Origin: Thermus caldilimi
GTDB taxonomy: Bacteria > Deinococcota > Deinococci > Deinococcales > Thermaceae
NCBI RefSeq assembly: GCF_004684245.1
Contig: NZ_CP038452.1
Span: forward strand, 248,001 to 312,000
Length of the DNA stretch: 64,000 bases
Direction: 5' to 3'
Below are positions 54,337-63,182 of the stretch, one piece after another (position 1 is the stretch's first letter; every line of letters begins with the position of its first letter). Made by a program: the position numbers and the translations under genes. The notes below the pieces were generated by a model. The model ran no database searches, was not told where the DNA came from, and saw nothing but the letters and a program-made list of their open reading frames with translations.

Positions 54337-54879
54337 ATGTTCGTAGCCTTTCTTCTTGGGTACTTCCTGGGAAGCTTGCCCATCGCCTACTGGTTTGGGG
54401 CCCTTCGGGGAAGGAACCTCCTCCAGGAGGGATCGGGCAATCCAGGGGCCTTGAACGTCTACCGGGTGCTGGGGCCGGTACCGGGTTTCATGGTTCTCCT
54501 CCTGGACCTCTTCAAGGGAATCCTGGCGGTGGCCCTGGGGGAGGGAGTGGGGGGAAGCCCTCTGGGTGGCCTTGCCGGGGGCGTGGGGGCGGTGTGGGGG
54601 CATGCCTTTTCCCCCTGGCTCCTCTTCCAAGGGGGAAAGGGCTTGGCTACGGGGGCTGGGGTGCTCTTTGCCGTGGATCCCCGGCTTCTCTTCCTTTCCC
54701 TCCCGCTTTTCGCTACCCTTTTCGCCCTTTTCCGAAGGCCCTACCGCGTGGCCCTGGTCGTGGCCTTGGCCCAGCCCTTCCTGGCCGCCCTCCTGCACCC
54801 GTCTCCCGCTTACCTCCTTTTCGGGCTGGGGCTTGGCCTTCCCGTGGCCTTACGCCACCTTAAGGACTGGCACCGCTAG
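54337..54879 (+). CDS. plsY: Acyl-phosphate:glycerol-3-phosphate acyltransferase
   Basis: First acylation step of phospholipid synthesis. The 180-residue membrane protein has the three PlsY loops: LGSLPIAYWFG, GSGNPGALNVYRVLGPVPG, and GHAFSPWLLFQGGKGLATGA. Several membrane helices. It follows sufE by 3 bases and abuts the convergent livM gene without a gap. Confidence 0.94.
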   Translation: MFVAFLLGYFLGSLPIAYWFGALRGRNLLQEGSGNPGALNVYRVLGPVPGFMVLLLDLFKGILAVALGEGVGGSPLGGLAGGVGAVWGHAFSPWLLFQGGKGLATGAGVLFAVDPRLLFLSLPLFATLFALFRRPYRVALVVALAQPFLAALLHPSPAYLLFGLGLGLPVALRHLKDWHR

Positions 54880-55947
54880 TTAGTAGGGGAGGGGCCAGGT
54901 GCGGAAGTAGTTGCGGATCCTCCCCCAAAGACCCACCAATCCCAGGGGTTCCAGGATCAGAAAGGCCAGGATGAGGAGGCCGAAGACCACGTTGCGCCAG
55001 GCCGCCAGGGTGGCGGCGTACTGGGGGCCAAGGGACCCCACCAGGCCGTTTAAGACCTCGGGGATGAGGAGTACGAAGAAGGCTCCCAAAATCGCTCCCA
55101 GCACCGTGCCTGCCCCGCCCACGATGACCATAGCCAGGTACTGGATGCTCACCGTGAGGGGGAAGTACTCGGGGGTTACCGCCTTGTAAAGCTGGGCCAG
55201 AAGCCCCCCGGCCATACCGGCATAGAAGGCGGAGAGGGCAAAGGCCAAGAGCTTTACCCGTACCAGGTCTACCCCCGCCACCCGGGCGGAGAGGTCATTA
55301 TCCCGCACGGCCATGAAGGCGCGGCCCGCCCGGGTCATGAGGAGGCGCTTGCCGTAAAAGAACAGGGGTAGGGCGAACACGAGCACCAGGTACCAAAGCT
55401 TTCCAGGGGTGTCCAGGACGAAGCCGAAGAGCTCCGCAGGGGGTAGGGTCCGCCCCCGGATACCCCCCGTGACCGCTTCCCAGTTTTTGAAGACGTAATC
55501 CGCCAGAAACTGAAAGGCCAGGGTGGCGATGGCCAGGTACACCCCCTTGATGCGCAAGGAGGGAAGGCCCAGCACGAGACCCAAGAGGGCGGCGATACCT
55601 CCCCCGAGGAGGATGCCCAAGGGGGCCAAGGGACCGTAGAGGTGGCTTGCCGCGTAGGCTCCCACCCCCATGAAGGCGGCGTGGCCCAAGGAGATCTGCC
55701 CCGCACCCCCCACCAGGAGGTGGAGCCCCAAGGCGCTTAAAGCCCCGATGGCCACCAGGGTGGTCACGTACATGGGGTAGGGGGGAAGGAGGAGGGGAAG
55801 AAGAAGGAGGAAAACCAGGAAAACCCCTAGAGCCAGACGCCCCAGGGGCGTGCTGGCGTAGGCTTCGTCCTGCTGGTAGGTTTCCCGCACCGAACGGGCA
55901 AAGCGGCGGCTGAAGGCGTCGGTAAGCTGTTTGGCAAGGCGGTACAT
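54880..55947 (-). CDS. livM: Branched-chain-type ABC importer permease LivM
   Basis: The 355-residue permease has about eight to ten helices and the LivM signature: ALGLHLLVGGAGQISLGHAA, FMGVGAYAASHLYG, LRIKGVYLAIATLAFQFLAD, ITGWHAI-like loops absent, and AYASTPLGRLALGVFLVFLL at the start after a hydrophilic 45-residue leader. It ends the ABC operon, separated from the other permease by the ligase gene. One base follows the ligase stop. Confidence 0.92.
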   Translation of the reverse strand: MYRLAKQLTDAFSRRFARSVRETYQQDEAYASTPLGRLALGVFLVFLLLLPLLLPPYPMYVTTLVAIGALSALGLHLLVGGAGQISLGHAAFMGVGAYAASHLYGPLAPLGILLGGGIAALLGLVLGLPSLRIKGVYLAIATLAFQFLADYVFKNWEAVTGGIRGRTLPPAELFGFVLDTPGKLWYLVLVFALPLFFYGKRLLMTRAGRAFMAVRDNDLSARVAGVDLVRVKLLAFALSAFYAGMAGGLLAQLYKAVTPEYFPLTVSIQYLAMVIVGGAGTVLGAILGAFFVLLIPEVLNGLVGSLGPQYAATLAAWRNVVFGLLILAFLILEPLGLVGLWGRIRNYFRTWPLPY

Positions 55948-55948
55948 C

Positions 55949-57801
55949 CTAGACCTCCTGCACTTCCAAGGTGGCCTCGAGCCTCCCTTCCCCCTCGAGG
56001 TAGCGGATGGGGAGCACCACCTCCACCCGTCCCCCCTCCCCGTAGAGGGCCTGGATCACCGGGCCGTAGCGGGCCTCCACCACCTGGCGCCGCACCTTGC
56101 GGGTGCGGGTGATCTCCTCGTCGTCGGGGTGGAGTTCCTTGGGGAGGATGGCGAAGCGCTGGATCTTGAGCTTTTCGGGAAGGGTTTTGTTCACCATGCG
56201 GATTTCCTCGGCGATCAGGGCTTTGACCTCGGGCCTTTCCGTGAGGGAGAGGTAGGTGGTGAAGGGGATGCCTCGCCGACGGGCCCAGTTCTGCACGTTT
56301 TCCGGGTCCAGCTCGATGAGGGCGCTCACAAAGGGCTTGCCGTGGCCCAGGACCACGGCTTCGCGGATGTAAGGGGAGTACTTGAGCCGGTTTTCCAGGA
56401 ACTGCGGGGCGAAGCGGGTGCCGTCCGCAAGGGCCCCCACCTCCTTCACCCGGCCCAGGATCACCAGGTGCCCCCGCTCGTCGAAGAAGCCCGCATCCCC
56501 GGTGCGGAAAAAGCCGTCTTCGGTGAAGGTTTCCTCAGTGGCCTTTGCCTGGCGGAAATAACCCTGGAAGACCTGGGGCCCTTTCACCTGGATCTCCCCT
56601 TCCTCGCTGATGCGCACCTCTGTGTGGGGAAGAGGGGGGCCCACGGTTTCCGGAGGGGCATCCCCGGTGGCGTGGGCGGTGGTGGCGGCGGCGGTTTCCG
56701 ACTGGCCGTAGACCTGGCGGATGTCCAGGCCTAAGGCGCGGAAAAAGGTGAAAACCTCGTTCCCCAAAGGCGCTCCCCCGGTGACGGCAATCCTGCAGGC
56801 GGCAAGGCCCAGCCGGGCCCTAAGGGGCCTGGCGATGAGGGGGTAAAAAGGGCCCGCTTGAGGTTGAGCCAAGGGCCCACCCTCTCCCCCCGGAACTCCC
56901 GGCTCGCTCCTTCCAGGAGGGCCTCCATCCCCACCCGGTAGAAGAAGGCCTTTAGGAGGTCGGCGTCCGCCATGCGGCTTTGGATCAGGCTGGCCATGTC
57001 CTCCCAAAGCCGGGGTGGGGCCAGGAAAAAGTCGGGCTGGACCTCCTTAAGGTCCTCCCTCAGGGTGGTGGGGTCTTCGGGGAAGTGCACGGTGGAGCCC
57101 TCCACCAGGCCCTGAACCACGGTGAGCATCTGCTCCCCTATCCAGGGAAGGGGTAGGTAGCTGAAGACCCAGGCCCCCTTCTGGAACCCCAGGGCTTGGG
57201 CCAGGGCAAAGTGGCCGGCGAGGAGGTTCTGGTGGGAAAGCATGGCCAGCTTGCTCCTTCCCGTGGTGCCCGAAGTGGGGGCGAGGAGGGCGGTTTCCCC
57301 GGGGCGGCGCTTTTTTAGGGCCTCTTCCCCCACCTTGGGATCCCCGAAGGCCTGGCTAAACCGGAGCACCTTGCCCTGGAAGTGGCGGGACATCCCCGCC
57401 TCCTCCCAGACCAGGACGAAATCCACCCGGTGCAGGTGGGGGTAGACCTTGTCCAGTTGCTCCTCGTCGGAGACCACGATGCCCTTGGCCCCGGTGAACT
57501 CCAGGAAGTAGCCCACCTCCTCGGGCATGGCGTCCGCGTAGATGCCCATGGGAAGGGCTCCTAAGGTCTGGGCGGCCAGCTCGGCCTCCACCCACTCAGG
57601 AGCGTTATGCCCCAGGATGGCCAGGACCTCCCCTTCCCGAAGGCCCAAGGCCCAAAGCCCCCCTGCCAGGCTAAGGGTACGCTCCAAAAGCTCCTTCCAG
57701 GAGGTTTTCTGCCAGACCCCAAGCCGCTTCACCCGTAAGGCGGGGGCATGGGGAGTTTCCTTGGCGTGGTGGTACAGGTAGGCAAGCAGCGTTCCTTCCA
57801 T
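55949..57801 (-). pseudogene. AMP-dependent acyl-CoA synthetase inside the ABC operon, single frameshift
   Basis: The first frame (ATG 57801) covers the N-terminal domain with the AMP-binding loop ALLAPTSGTTGRSKLAMLSH and LPLPWIGEQMLTVVQGLVEG, ending as LNLKRALF. There the run of five T (minus strand, 56845-56849) shifts the frame. One more T joins it to YPLIARPLRARLGLAACRIA, VTGGAPLGNE, DIRQVYGQSETAAATTAHAT, and the motif GFFRTGDAGFFDERGHLVIL. The joined length is about 617 residues, typical of long-chain/aromatic acyl-CoA ligases of the FadD15 type. Ligases in this operon position are known in other bacteria and point to a carboxylic-acid substrate. Confidence 0.85.
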
Positions 57802-57807
57802 AGTGCC

Positions 57808-58550
57808 TCAAACCTGCCCCAGGTAGGCTTCTGCCACCTTGGGATCCTGGCGCACCCCTTGCGGGGGGCCATGGTAGAGAACCTCCCCGTAGGAGAGGAC
57901 CAGGACCCTGTCGGAAAGCTCCAAGACTGCCCTTAGGTCGTGTTCCACCCAGAGGAGGGTTACCCCCCATTCCTCCCGGGCGTCCAGGAGGAAGCGGGCG
58001 AGATCTTGCTTTTCCTCCAGGGAAAGCCCGGCCATGGGCTCGTCCAGGAGGAGGAGCTTGGGCCGGCTGGCCAGGGCCCGGGCTACCTCCACCCGCTTCT
58101 GCAGGCCGTAGGGAAGCATTCCGGCGGGGGCGTGGCGAAAGGGGGAGAGGTGGAGGTAGTCCAGGACCTCCTCGGCCCAAGCCCTGAGTTGCCACTCCCG
58201 CTCGGCCCGGGGTAGGGCGAGAGGATAGGAGGAAAGGGCCAACTCGGCTCCCAGCTTTACGTTGTCCAAAACGCTCATGCCCCGGAAGATCTCCAGACCC
58301 TGGAAGGTACGCCCCAAACCCATGCGGGCCCTTTCCTGGGGGCTTTTCCCCCGAGGCTTTGGCCCAGGAAGATCACCTCGCCCTTATCGGGCTCATACAC
58401 CCCGGAAAGTACGTTGAGAAGCGTGGTTTTCCCAGCCCCGTTGGGTCCTATCACGGCGAAGAACTCGCCTTCGGCAACGCTAAACTCCACTCCCGCTAGG
58501 GCCTTTACCCCTTTGAAGGAGAGGTGGAGGTTCTTGGCCTCGAGGATCAC
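57808..58550 (-). pseudogene. livG: ABC importer ATPase LivG, frameshift at a possible slippery site
   Basis: GTG 58550 overlaps the livF stop (GTGA). The first frame holds Walker A AVIGPNGAGKTTLLNVLSGV and runs to IFLGQSLGGKA. The second frame continues RMGLGRTFQGLEIFRGMSVL, the ABC signature region PYGLQKRVEVARALASRPKL, and Walker B LLLDEPMAG. The shift is at GGGAAAA on the minus strand (58344-58350), read as G GGA AAA in the first frame. This is a canonical -1 slippery heptamer, and a -1 step gives LGGKSPQERARMGLGRTFQ, the expected sequence. A lost base in the G, A or C run explains it equally well. Confidence 0.85.
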
Positions 58551-59326
58551 ACCCACCGCTTCCTCCTTCGGTAGCGCTTGGCCTGGCGGAAGCCAACCTC
58601 CTCCTTGCCCAGGTAGAACTCCATCACGTCCTGGTCCTCCTGGGCGGTTTTGGCATCGCCTTCAAACACCACCCGACCCCGTTCCATGACGTAAACCCGG
58701 TCCACGATGGCCAGGGCTGCCCGGGCGTTTTGCTCCACCAAAAGGAGGCTCAGGTTTTTCTCCCGCCTTAAGGCCTCCAGGGTGCGCATCACCTCCTCCA
58801 CCAGCTTGGGGGCTAGGCCCAAGGAAGGCTCGTCCACCACCAGCACCCTGGGCCGGGTGAGGAGGGCCATGCCCAATAGCAGCATCTGCTGCTCGCCCCC
58901 GGAAAGGTAGCCCGCCTGCTCGTGGCGCCTTTCGTAGAGCCGGGGGAAACGGGCGAAGACCTCTTCCATGCCCTCCTTAAGCTCCCGGGGAGAGAGGCGG
59001 TGGCCGGCGGCCACCAGGTTCTCCACGGGGGTCAGGTAGCGGAAGAGGGGGCGGCCCTCGAGGACCGCGGTAAGCCCCAGGCCCGTGATGCGCACCGGGT
59101 CCAGATGGGTGGCCTCCTGGCCCAAGAGGCGCACGTGCCCATCCAGCACCCTTCCCTCAAACTTGGGGAGAAGCCCCGACACCGCTCGCACCAAAGAGCT
59201 TTTGCCGGCCCCGTTGGGCCCCAAAAGGGCCACCGCTTCCCCTTCCCTCACCTCCAGGGAAACCCCGTCCAGGACCAGGATCACCCCCCGGTAGACCACC
59301 TTGAGGTTTTCTACGGACAGGACCAT
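58547..59326 (-). CDS. livF: ABC importer ATPase LivF
   Basis: ATG 59326 (MVLSVENLKVVYRG) gives 259 residues. Walker A LLGPNGAGKSSLVRAVSGLL, the LivF hallmark TAVLEGRPLFRYLTPVENLV, signature AGYLSGGEQQMLLLGMALLT, Walker B VLVVDEPSLGLAPKLVEEVM. It is longer than usual at the C-terminus, with a basic tail (GFRQAKRYRRRKRWV) of unknown use. It energises uptake with LivG. Confidence 0.93.
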   Translation of the reverse strand: MVLSVENLKVVYRGVILVLDGVSLEVREGEAVALLGPNGAGKSSLVRAVSGLLPKFEGRVLDGHVRLLGQEATHLDPVRITGLGLTAVLEGRPLFRYLTPVENLVAAGHRLSPRELKEGMEEVFARFPRLYERRHEQAGYLSGGEQQMLLLGMALLTRPRVLVVDEPSLGLAPKLVEEVMRTLEALRREKNLSLLLVEQNARAALAIVDRVYVMERGRVVFEGDAKTAQEDQDVMEFYLGKEEVGFRQAKRYRRRKRWV

Positions 59327-59391
59327 ACCGTTTCCCTCTCCCTCCTCGTGCGGCTGAGAAAGCCTCTGTCGGGACTCCCGGCCGGGTGGCA

Positions 59392-60267
59392 TCACACCCT
59401 CTCAATCTGCCGCTCGCCCAATAGGCCATAGGGGCGCACCAGGAGCACGAAAAGGACCACCACGAAGGGCAAGGCCTCGGTGAATCCGGGGAGGATGGGT
59501 TCCAGATAGCGTTGGGAAAGCGCTTCCAAGACCCCAAGGATAAACCCTGCCAGCAGGGCCCCCCCCACCGAGTCCAGCCCGCCCAGGATGGCCACGGGGA
59601 AGACCTTGAGGCCCAGGAAAACCAGGTTGGGGCCTACCCCGCTAGCCACCGCCAAAAGGGCTCCCGCCAAGGTGGCCAGGAGGGCCGAGATCCCCCAAAC
59701 CCCGGCCAGGATGCGGGCTGTGGGAATCCCCAAGGCCAGGGCGGCCACTTCCCTTTCGGAGATGGCCCGCACCAGGATGCCGTAGCGGCTTCTCCGAAGG
59801 AGCCAGAGGAGGCCAAGGCCCAGGGGCAAGGCCAAGAGGAGGTTCCAGACGGCCCTGGAGGGTACGAACACCTCCCCCAACTGGAAGCCGAGCTGGGGGA
59901 GTTCCCCACTGAGGTACTTAAGATCCGGCCCCCAGACCAGCTGGACCCCGCCGTCCAGGGCCGCGGCCAACCCAATGGTGGCCATGATCACCGCCACCAC
60001 GTTCCGCCCCAGAAGGGGCCGCACAAAACCCCTTTCCACCAAAAGTCCGAAGAGGAAGGCGGCTGGGAGGGCGGCCAGCATGGCCAGGGACAGGGGCAGG
60101 AAGAGGGCAAAGGTGTAAGTGAGGTAGGCCCCTACCAGCAGGAACTCGCCTATGGCGAAGTTCACCACGCTGGTGGCCCGGTAGACCAAGACGAAGCCCA
60201 AGGCCAGGAGGCCGTAGAGGGCCCCGTTGCTTAGGCCGCCGATCAGATACGGTAGGAGGTCGGACAT
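59392..60267 (-). CDS. livH: Branched-chain-type ABC importer permease LivH
   Basis: The 291-residue membrane protein has the LivH layout: ALYGLLALGFVLVYRATSVV, NFAIGEFLLVGAYLTYTFAL, VERGFVRPLLGRN and a final GGLDSVGGALLAGFILGVLE. Eight helices or so. It forms the channel with LivM. It follows the binding-protein gene by 51 bases. Confidence 0.93.
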   Translation of the reverse strand: MSDLLPYLIGGLSNGALYGLLALGFVLVYRATSVVNFAIGEFLLVGAYLTYTFALFLPLSLAMLAALPAAFLFGLLVERGFVRPLLGRNVVAVIMATIGLAAALDGGVQLVWGPDLKYLSGELPQLGFQLGEVFVPSRAVWNLLLALPLGLGLLWLLRRSRYGILVRAISEREVAALALGIPTARILAGVWGISALLATLAGALLAVASGVGPNLVFLGLKVFPVAILGGLDSVGGALLAGFILGVLEALSQRYLEPILPGFTEALPFVVVLFVLLVRPYGLLGERQIERV

Positions 60268-60318
60268 GGGCGCCTCGGGAAGCCCCCAGGCAGGGTAAAC
60301 CTGGGGGCGGTACAGGGG

Positions 60319-61503
60319 CTAAGCCAGCTTGACCCAATCGGTAATGGCGTTGAAGCGGCCATCCTTCACACTGGCCCGGTACAGCTTGGTGTAGGGCAGG
60401 CGATGGTTCACGAACTGGTAGCTCCGCTGTAGGCCCAGGCCGTTGTAGTCCCCGAGCTTGTCCAAGTACTCCACCACCCCTGCCCGGGTGAGTTTGCCTG
60501 CCTGCGCCGCCCGGCGCATGGCCTCGGCGATGCCCAAGACCACCGCCAAGCTACCCATGTAGTAGGTGGGGCGGTAGGAGGTGTCCCGGCCCTTCCTCTG
60601 GCGGAACTTCCGCATCTCGTCCACCGCTGGCACCAGGGTGTCGTACCAGTAGGCATTGTGGTAGGTGACGGTGAAGCCCTCCGCAGCTGGACCAGCCCGC
60701 TGGATGAGGGCTAGGTCCGCCGAGTAGTAGGTGCCCATAAACTGGGCTTGTAGGCCTTGCTCCCTGGCGGCCCGCAGGATGAGGGGTTCCGCGGAAAGGG
60801 CATAGCCTTGAAGGATCACGAAGTCGGGGTTTGCCCGGCGCAGGTTCAGCACCACCGGGGTGGCGTCGGTGAAGGCGGGGGGTGTCACCTCCTCGTGGAC
60901 CACCTCCATGCCTAAGGCCTTGGCCCTCTCCTTGGCGTAAGGGATGGGGTCGCGCCCGAACTCGGTGTTGGAGTAAACCAAGGCGATCCTGGCCCGGCCC
61001 TTTTGCAGGCGGACCTGGCGGAGGAGGGCCTCCATCATGTCGTTGTAGGTGGGGCCGAAGACGAAGATGGTGGGGTAGGTTTTGGGGTCGGCCAGCTCGT
61101 TGGCAAAGCTGGTGGCGGAGTAGGGGAGGCTCATGCGGGCGATCTCCGGGGCCAGGGCCTTGGAAAGCCCGGTGGAGTCCCCGTAGACGAAGAGAAGCTC
61201 ATCGGGACGCTCCCGGGATACCACCCGGTTGAAGGCGGCGGTGCCCTTGGCCACGTCGTAGCCGGTATCCTCCACAATGAGCTCCAGCCTGCGGCCCCCG
61301 ATCCCGCCCAGGACCTCGTTCACGTAGTCCACCCCGTCCACGAACCCCTCCCGCCCGGCGTTGCCCGCGAAGGCGAAGGGCCCGGTGAGGGGAAGGAGGG
61401 CAGCCAGCTTAACAGGCCGTGCCTGAGCGGCGGCGAAATAGGGCATGCCTAAGGCCGTCAACCCACCTACACCCAGCTTCCTTAGAAACTCCCTGCGCTT
61501 CAT
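60319..61503 (-). CDS. Tat-exported ABC substrate-binding protein (LivK-like)
   Basis: ATG 61503 with AAAGGAGG in front gives 394 residues. A twin-arginine signal (KRREFLRKLGVGGLTALG) precedes a type I periplasmic binding fold: PVKLAALLPLTGPFAFAGNA, GIGGRRLELIVEDTGYDVAK, VVSRERPDELLFVYGDSTGL, ALVYSNTEFGRDPIPYAKER, DFVILQGYALSAEPLILRAA. It is the first gene of the ABC operon. The Tat signal suggests folding in the cytoplasm before export. With the CoA ligase in the operon, the ligand is more likely an organic acid than an amino acid (inference). Confidence 0.9.
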   Translation of the reverse strand: MKRREFLRKLGVGGLTALGMPYFAAAQARPVKLAALLPLTGPFAFAGNAGREGFVDGVDYVNEVLGGIGGRRLELIVEDTGYDVAKGTAAFNRVVSRERPDELLFVYGDSTGLSKALAPEIARMSLPYSATSFANELADPKTYPTIFVFGPTYNDMMEALLRQVRLQKGRARIALVYSNTEFGRDPIPYAKERAKALGMEVVHEEVTPPAFTDATPVVLNLRRANPDFVILQGYALSAEPLILRAAREQGLQAQFMGTYYSADLALIQRAGPAAEGFTVTYHNAYWYDTLVPAVDEMRKFRQRKGRDTSYRPTYYMGSLAVVLGIAEAMRRAAQAGKLTRAGVVEYLDKLGDYNGLGLQRSYQFVNHRLPYTKLYRASVKDGRFNAITDWVKLA

Positions 61504-61535
61504 CCTGTGCCTCCTTTCCGGTTGTGCTTGCCGCA

Positions 61536-61564
61536 AAGATACCATGCTCGTCCTTCTTCGGCAA
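61536..61564 (-). promoter_or_regulatory. Promoter of the ABC importer operon
   Basis: Minus strand: -35 TTGCCG (61559-61564), 17-bp spacer, -10 TATCTT (61536-61541). The transcript has a leader of about 25 bases with AAAGGAGG before ATG 61503. Confidence 0.65.
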
Positions 61565-61689
61565 GCCCTGGGACCATGACCCGTCGGGCTCCTGGTCCGT
61601 AGGAGGTCTATTTCCCTGAGAGCATGGGGGTTGGGATGCGGTGCTGCACCTGCCCGGAGGGGCGCCTTCGCGAAGTTGGGGTTCATGTG

Positions 61690-61727
61690 CCCCGTCGTGG
61701 CGCAAGCTATGACGGGGTACTTAGGAT
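61690..61727 (+). promoter_or_regulatory. Imperfect palindrome and leaderless -10 box before the lyase gene
   Basis: CCCCGTC and GACGGGG enclose GTGGCGCAAGCTAT, forming an imperfect dyad that could be an operator. TAGGAT (61722-61727) lies 6 bases before ATG 61734, which fits leaderless translation. The -35 is not clear, as in activator-dependent promoters. Confidence 0.4.
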
Positions 61728-61733
61728 GGGATC

Positions 61734-63182
61734 ATGCGCTGGCATGCTGTTTACCGCCGCTTTGTTCTGGGCCGTCACTACCGATTCGCCCGCGAAGCCC
61801 TAGTTCCCCACTTCTTCGATGCCCTCACCGCTTACGGCATGGAGCTTTCCCGGTTGGGCATCCCAAGAGCGCAGGAAGCGGTGGCCGCTTTAAGGGAACT
61901 CCGTACGCTCCCCTTGCCTAGTTTCACGGGGGAGGTGGAGGACGTCTTCTTCTCCATCTACTCCCAGCTTGCCGAGCACTGGGGGGAGGAGGTGGCGGGG
62001 GCCATACGCCGGGGGCTATCCCGCAACGACCTGGACCTCACGGCCTTTCGCGCTTACCTGAGGGACCGGGCGGTGGCCTTGCTGGGGGATTTTCTTCGCC
62101 TACGGGGGGCGGTACTCGGAGTCGCCCGGGCCCACGCCGGGGTACCCCTGGTCCTCCGCACCCACCACCGGCCGGCCCAGCCCTCCACCTTGGACCATTA
62201 CCTCCTCGGGGTGGAGGCACTTTTGGAAAGGGACTTCCGCCGTTTGCGGCAGGCTTTGGATACCTTGGATCGGTGCCCTTTGGGGGCCAGTGCCCTGGCG
62301 GGGAACCCCTACCCTGTAGACCGGTTGCGGCTTGCCGCCCTTTTGGGTTTTGCCGGACCGGTGGAGAACACCTTGGATGCCGTGGCCTCGGGGGATTATG
62401 CCCTGGAGCTGGCCTCGGCCCTGGCGGGACTGGGTACCAGCCTCTCCCGTTTTCTCACCGACCTGCTGGCCCTGGCGGAGCGGGGGGCCTTTGTGGTGGG
62501 GGAGGGGTTGGCCCAGGGTTCCAGCTTCATGCCGCAGAAGCGGAATCCCGTGGTGCTGGAGCACGCCCGCATCTATGCGGGCCAGCTGGTGGGCGGGATG
62601 GGTACGCTGGCTTCCCTGAACCACAACACCCCCTTCACCGACTTGAACGACCACTCCACCGGGGTACTGGAGCCTTTGACGGCCCTGATGGAAAGCGCCG
62701 AGGCAGCCTTGGAGCTTACCCGGGTGGCCCTCGAGGAAAGCCGGTTTGAGCCAGCCCTTCTTCTGGAAGAGCTTTCCCCGGAGGTCCTGGCCTCGGAGGC
62801 GGTGGACCTTTTGGTGCGCAAGGGGGTACCCCTTGCCGAGGCGTACCGGCGGGTACAGGGCGCCCTGCCTGGGGTCCGGCCCGAGCTCTTGGGGGTGGAA
62901 CGGGAGGAACTCCTTGCCTGGATGAGCCTCGAGGGCTTTTTCGCCCGCCGGGAGGTCCTGGGAGGTGTGGGGCCTAAGGCCCGGGGGGAGGCTTTGGCTT
63001 GGGCCAGGAAGCGCCTTAAGGAAGACCGCAAGGCCCTAGCGGCCCTGCGGGCTCGGGTGCGCCTGGCCAGGCGCCTGTTGGCCAAAGGGCCTGAGGGTTT
63101 CCAGACGGAGGAAGGCGAGAAGGCTACGGACCAGCAGGGGCAGGTGGAAGGCCAGGAGCACCAGGAAGAGCCCCTGGGCTAG
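61734..63182 (+). CDS. Fumarase/argininosuccinate-lyase superfamily enzyme
   Basis: The 482-residue protein carries the superfamily signature [20 protein letters not shown] and the helical core ([40 protein letters not shown] resembling the TxxHxQPA catalytic block). It is closest in feel to argininosuccinate lyase ([20 protein letters not shown]), but lacks the usual WGGRF N-terminus, so the substrate is uncertain. It is divergent from the ABC operon and starts just after a leaderless -10 box. Its last 147 bases overlap the convergent channel gene; the tail [20 protein letters not shown] looks like antisense read-through. Confidence 0.8.
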   Translation: MRWHAVYRRFVLGRHYRFAREALVPHFFDALTAYGMELSRLGIPRAQEAVAALRELRTLPLPSFTGEVEDVFFSIYSQLAEHWGEEVAGAIRRGLSRNDLDLTAFRAYLRDRAVALLGDFLRLRGAVLGVARAHAGVPLVLRTHHRPAQPSTLDHYLLGVEALLERDFRRLRQALDTLDRCPLGASALAGNPYPVDRLRLAALLGFAGPVENTLDAVASGDYALELASALAGLGTSLSRFLTDLLALAERGAFVVGEGLAQGSSFMPQKRNPVVLEHARIYAGQLVGGMGTLASLNHNTPFTDLNDHSTGVLEPLTALMESAEAALELTRVALEESRFEPALLLEELSPEVLASEAVDLLVRKGVPLAEAYRRVQGALPGVRPELLGVEREELLAWMSLEGFFARREVLGGVGPKARGEALAWARKRLKEDRKALAALRARVRLARRLLAKGPEGFQTEEGEKATDQQGQVEGQEHQEEPLG

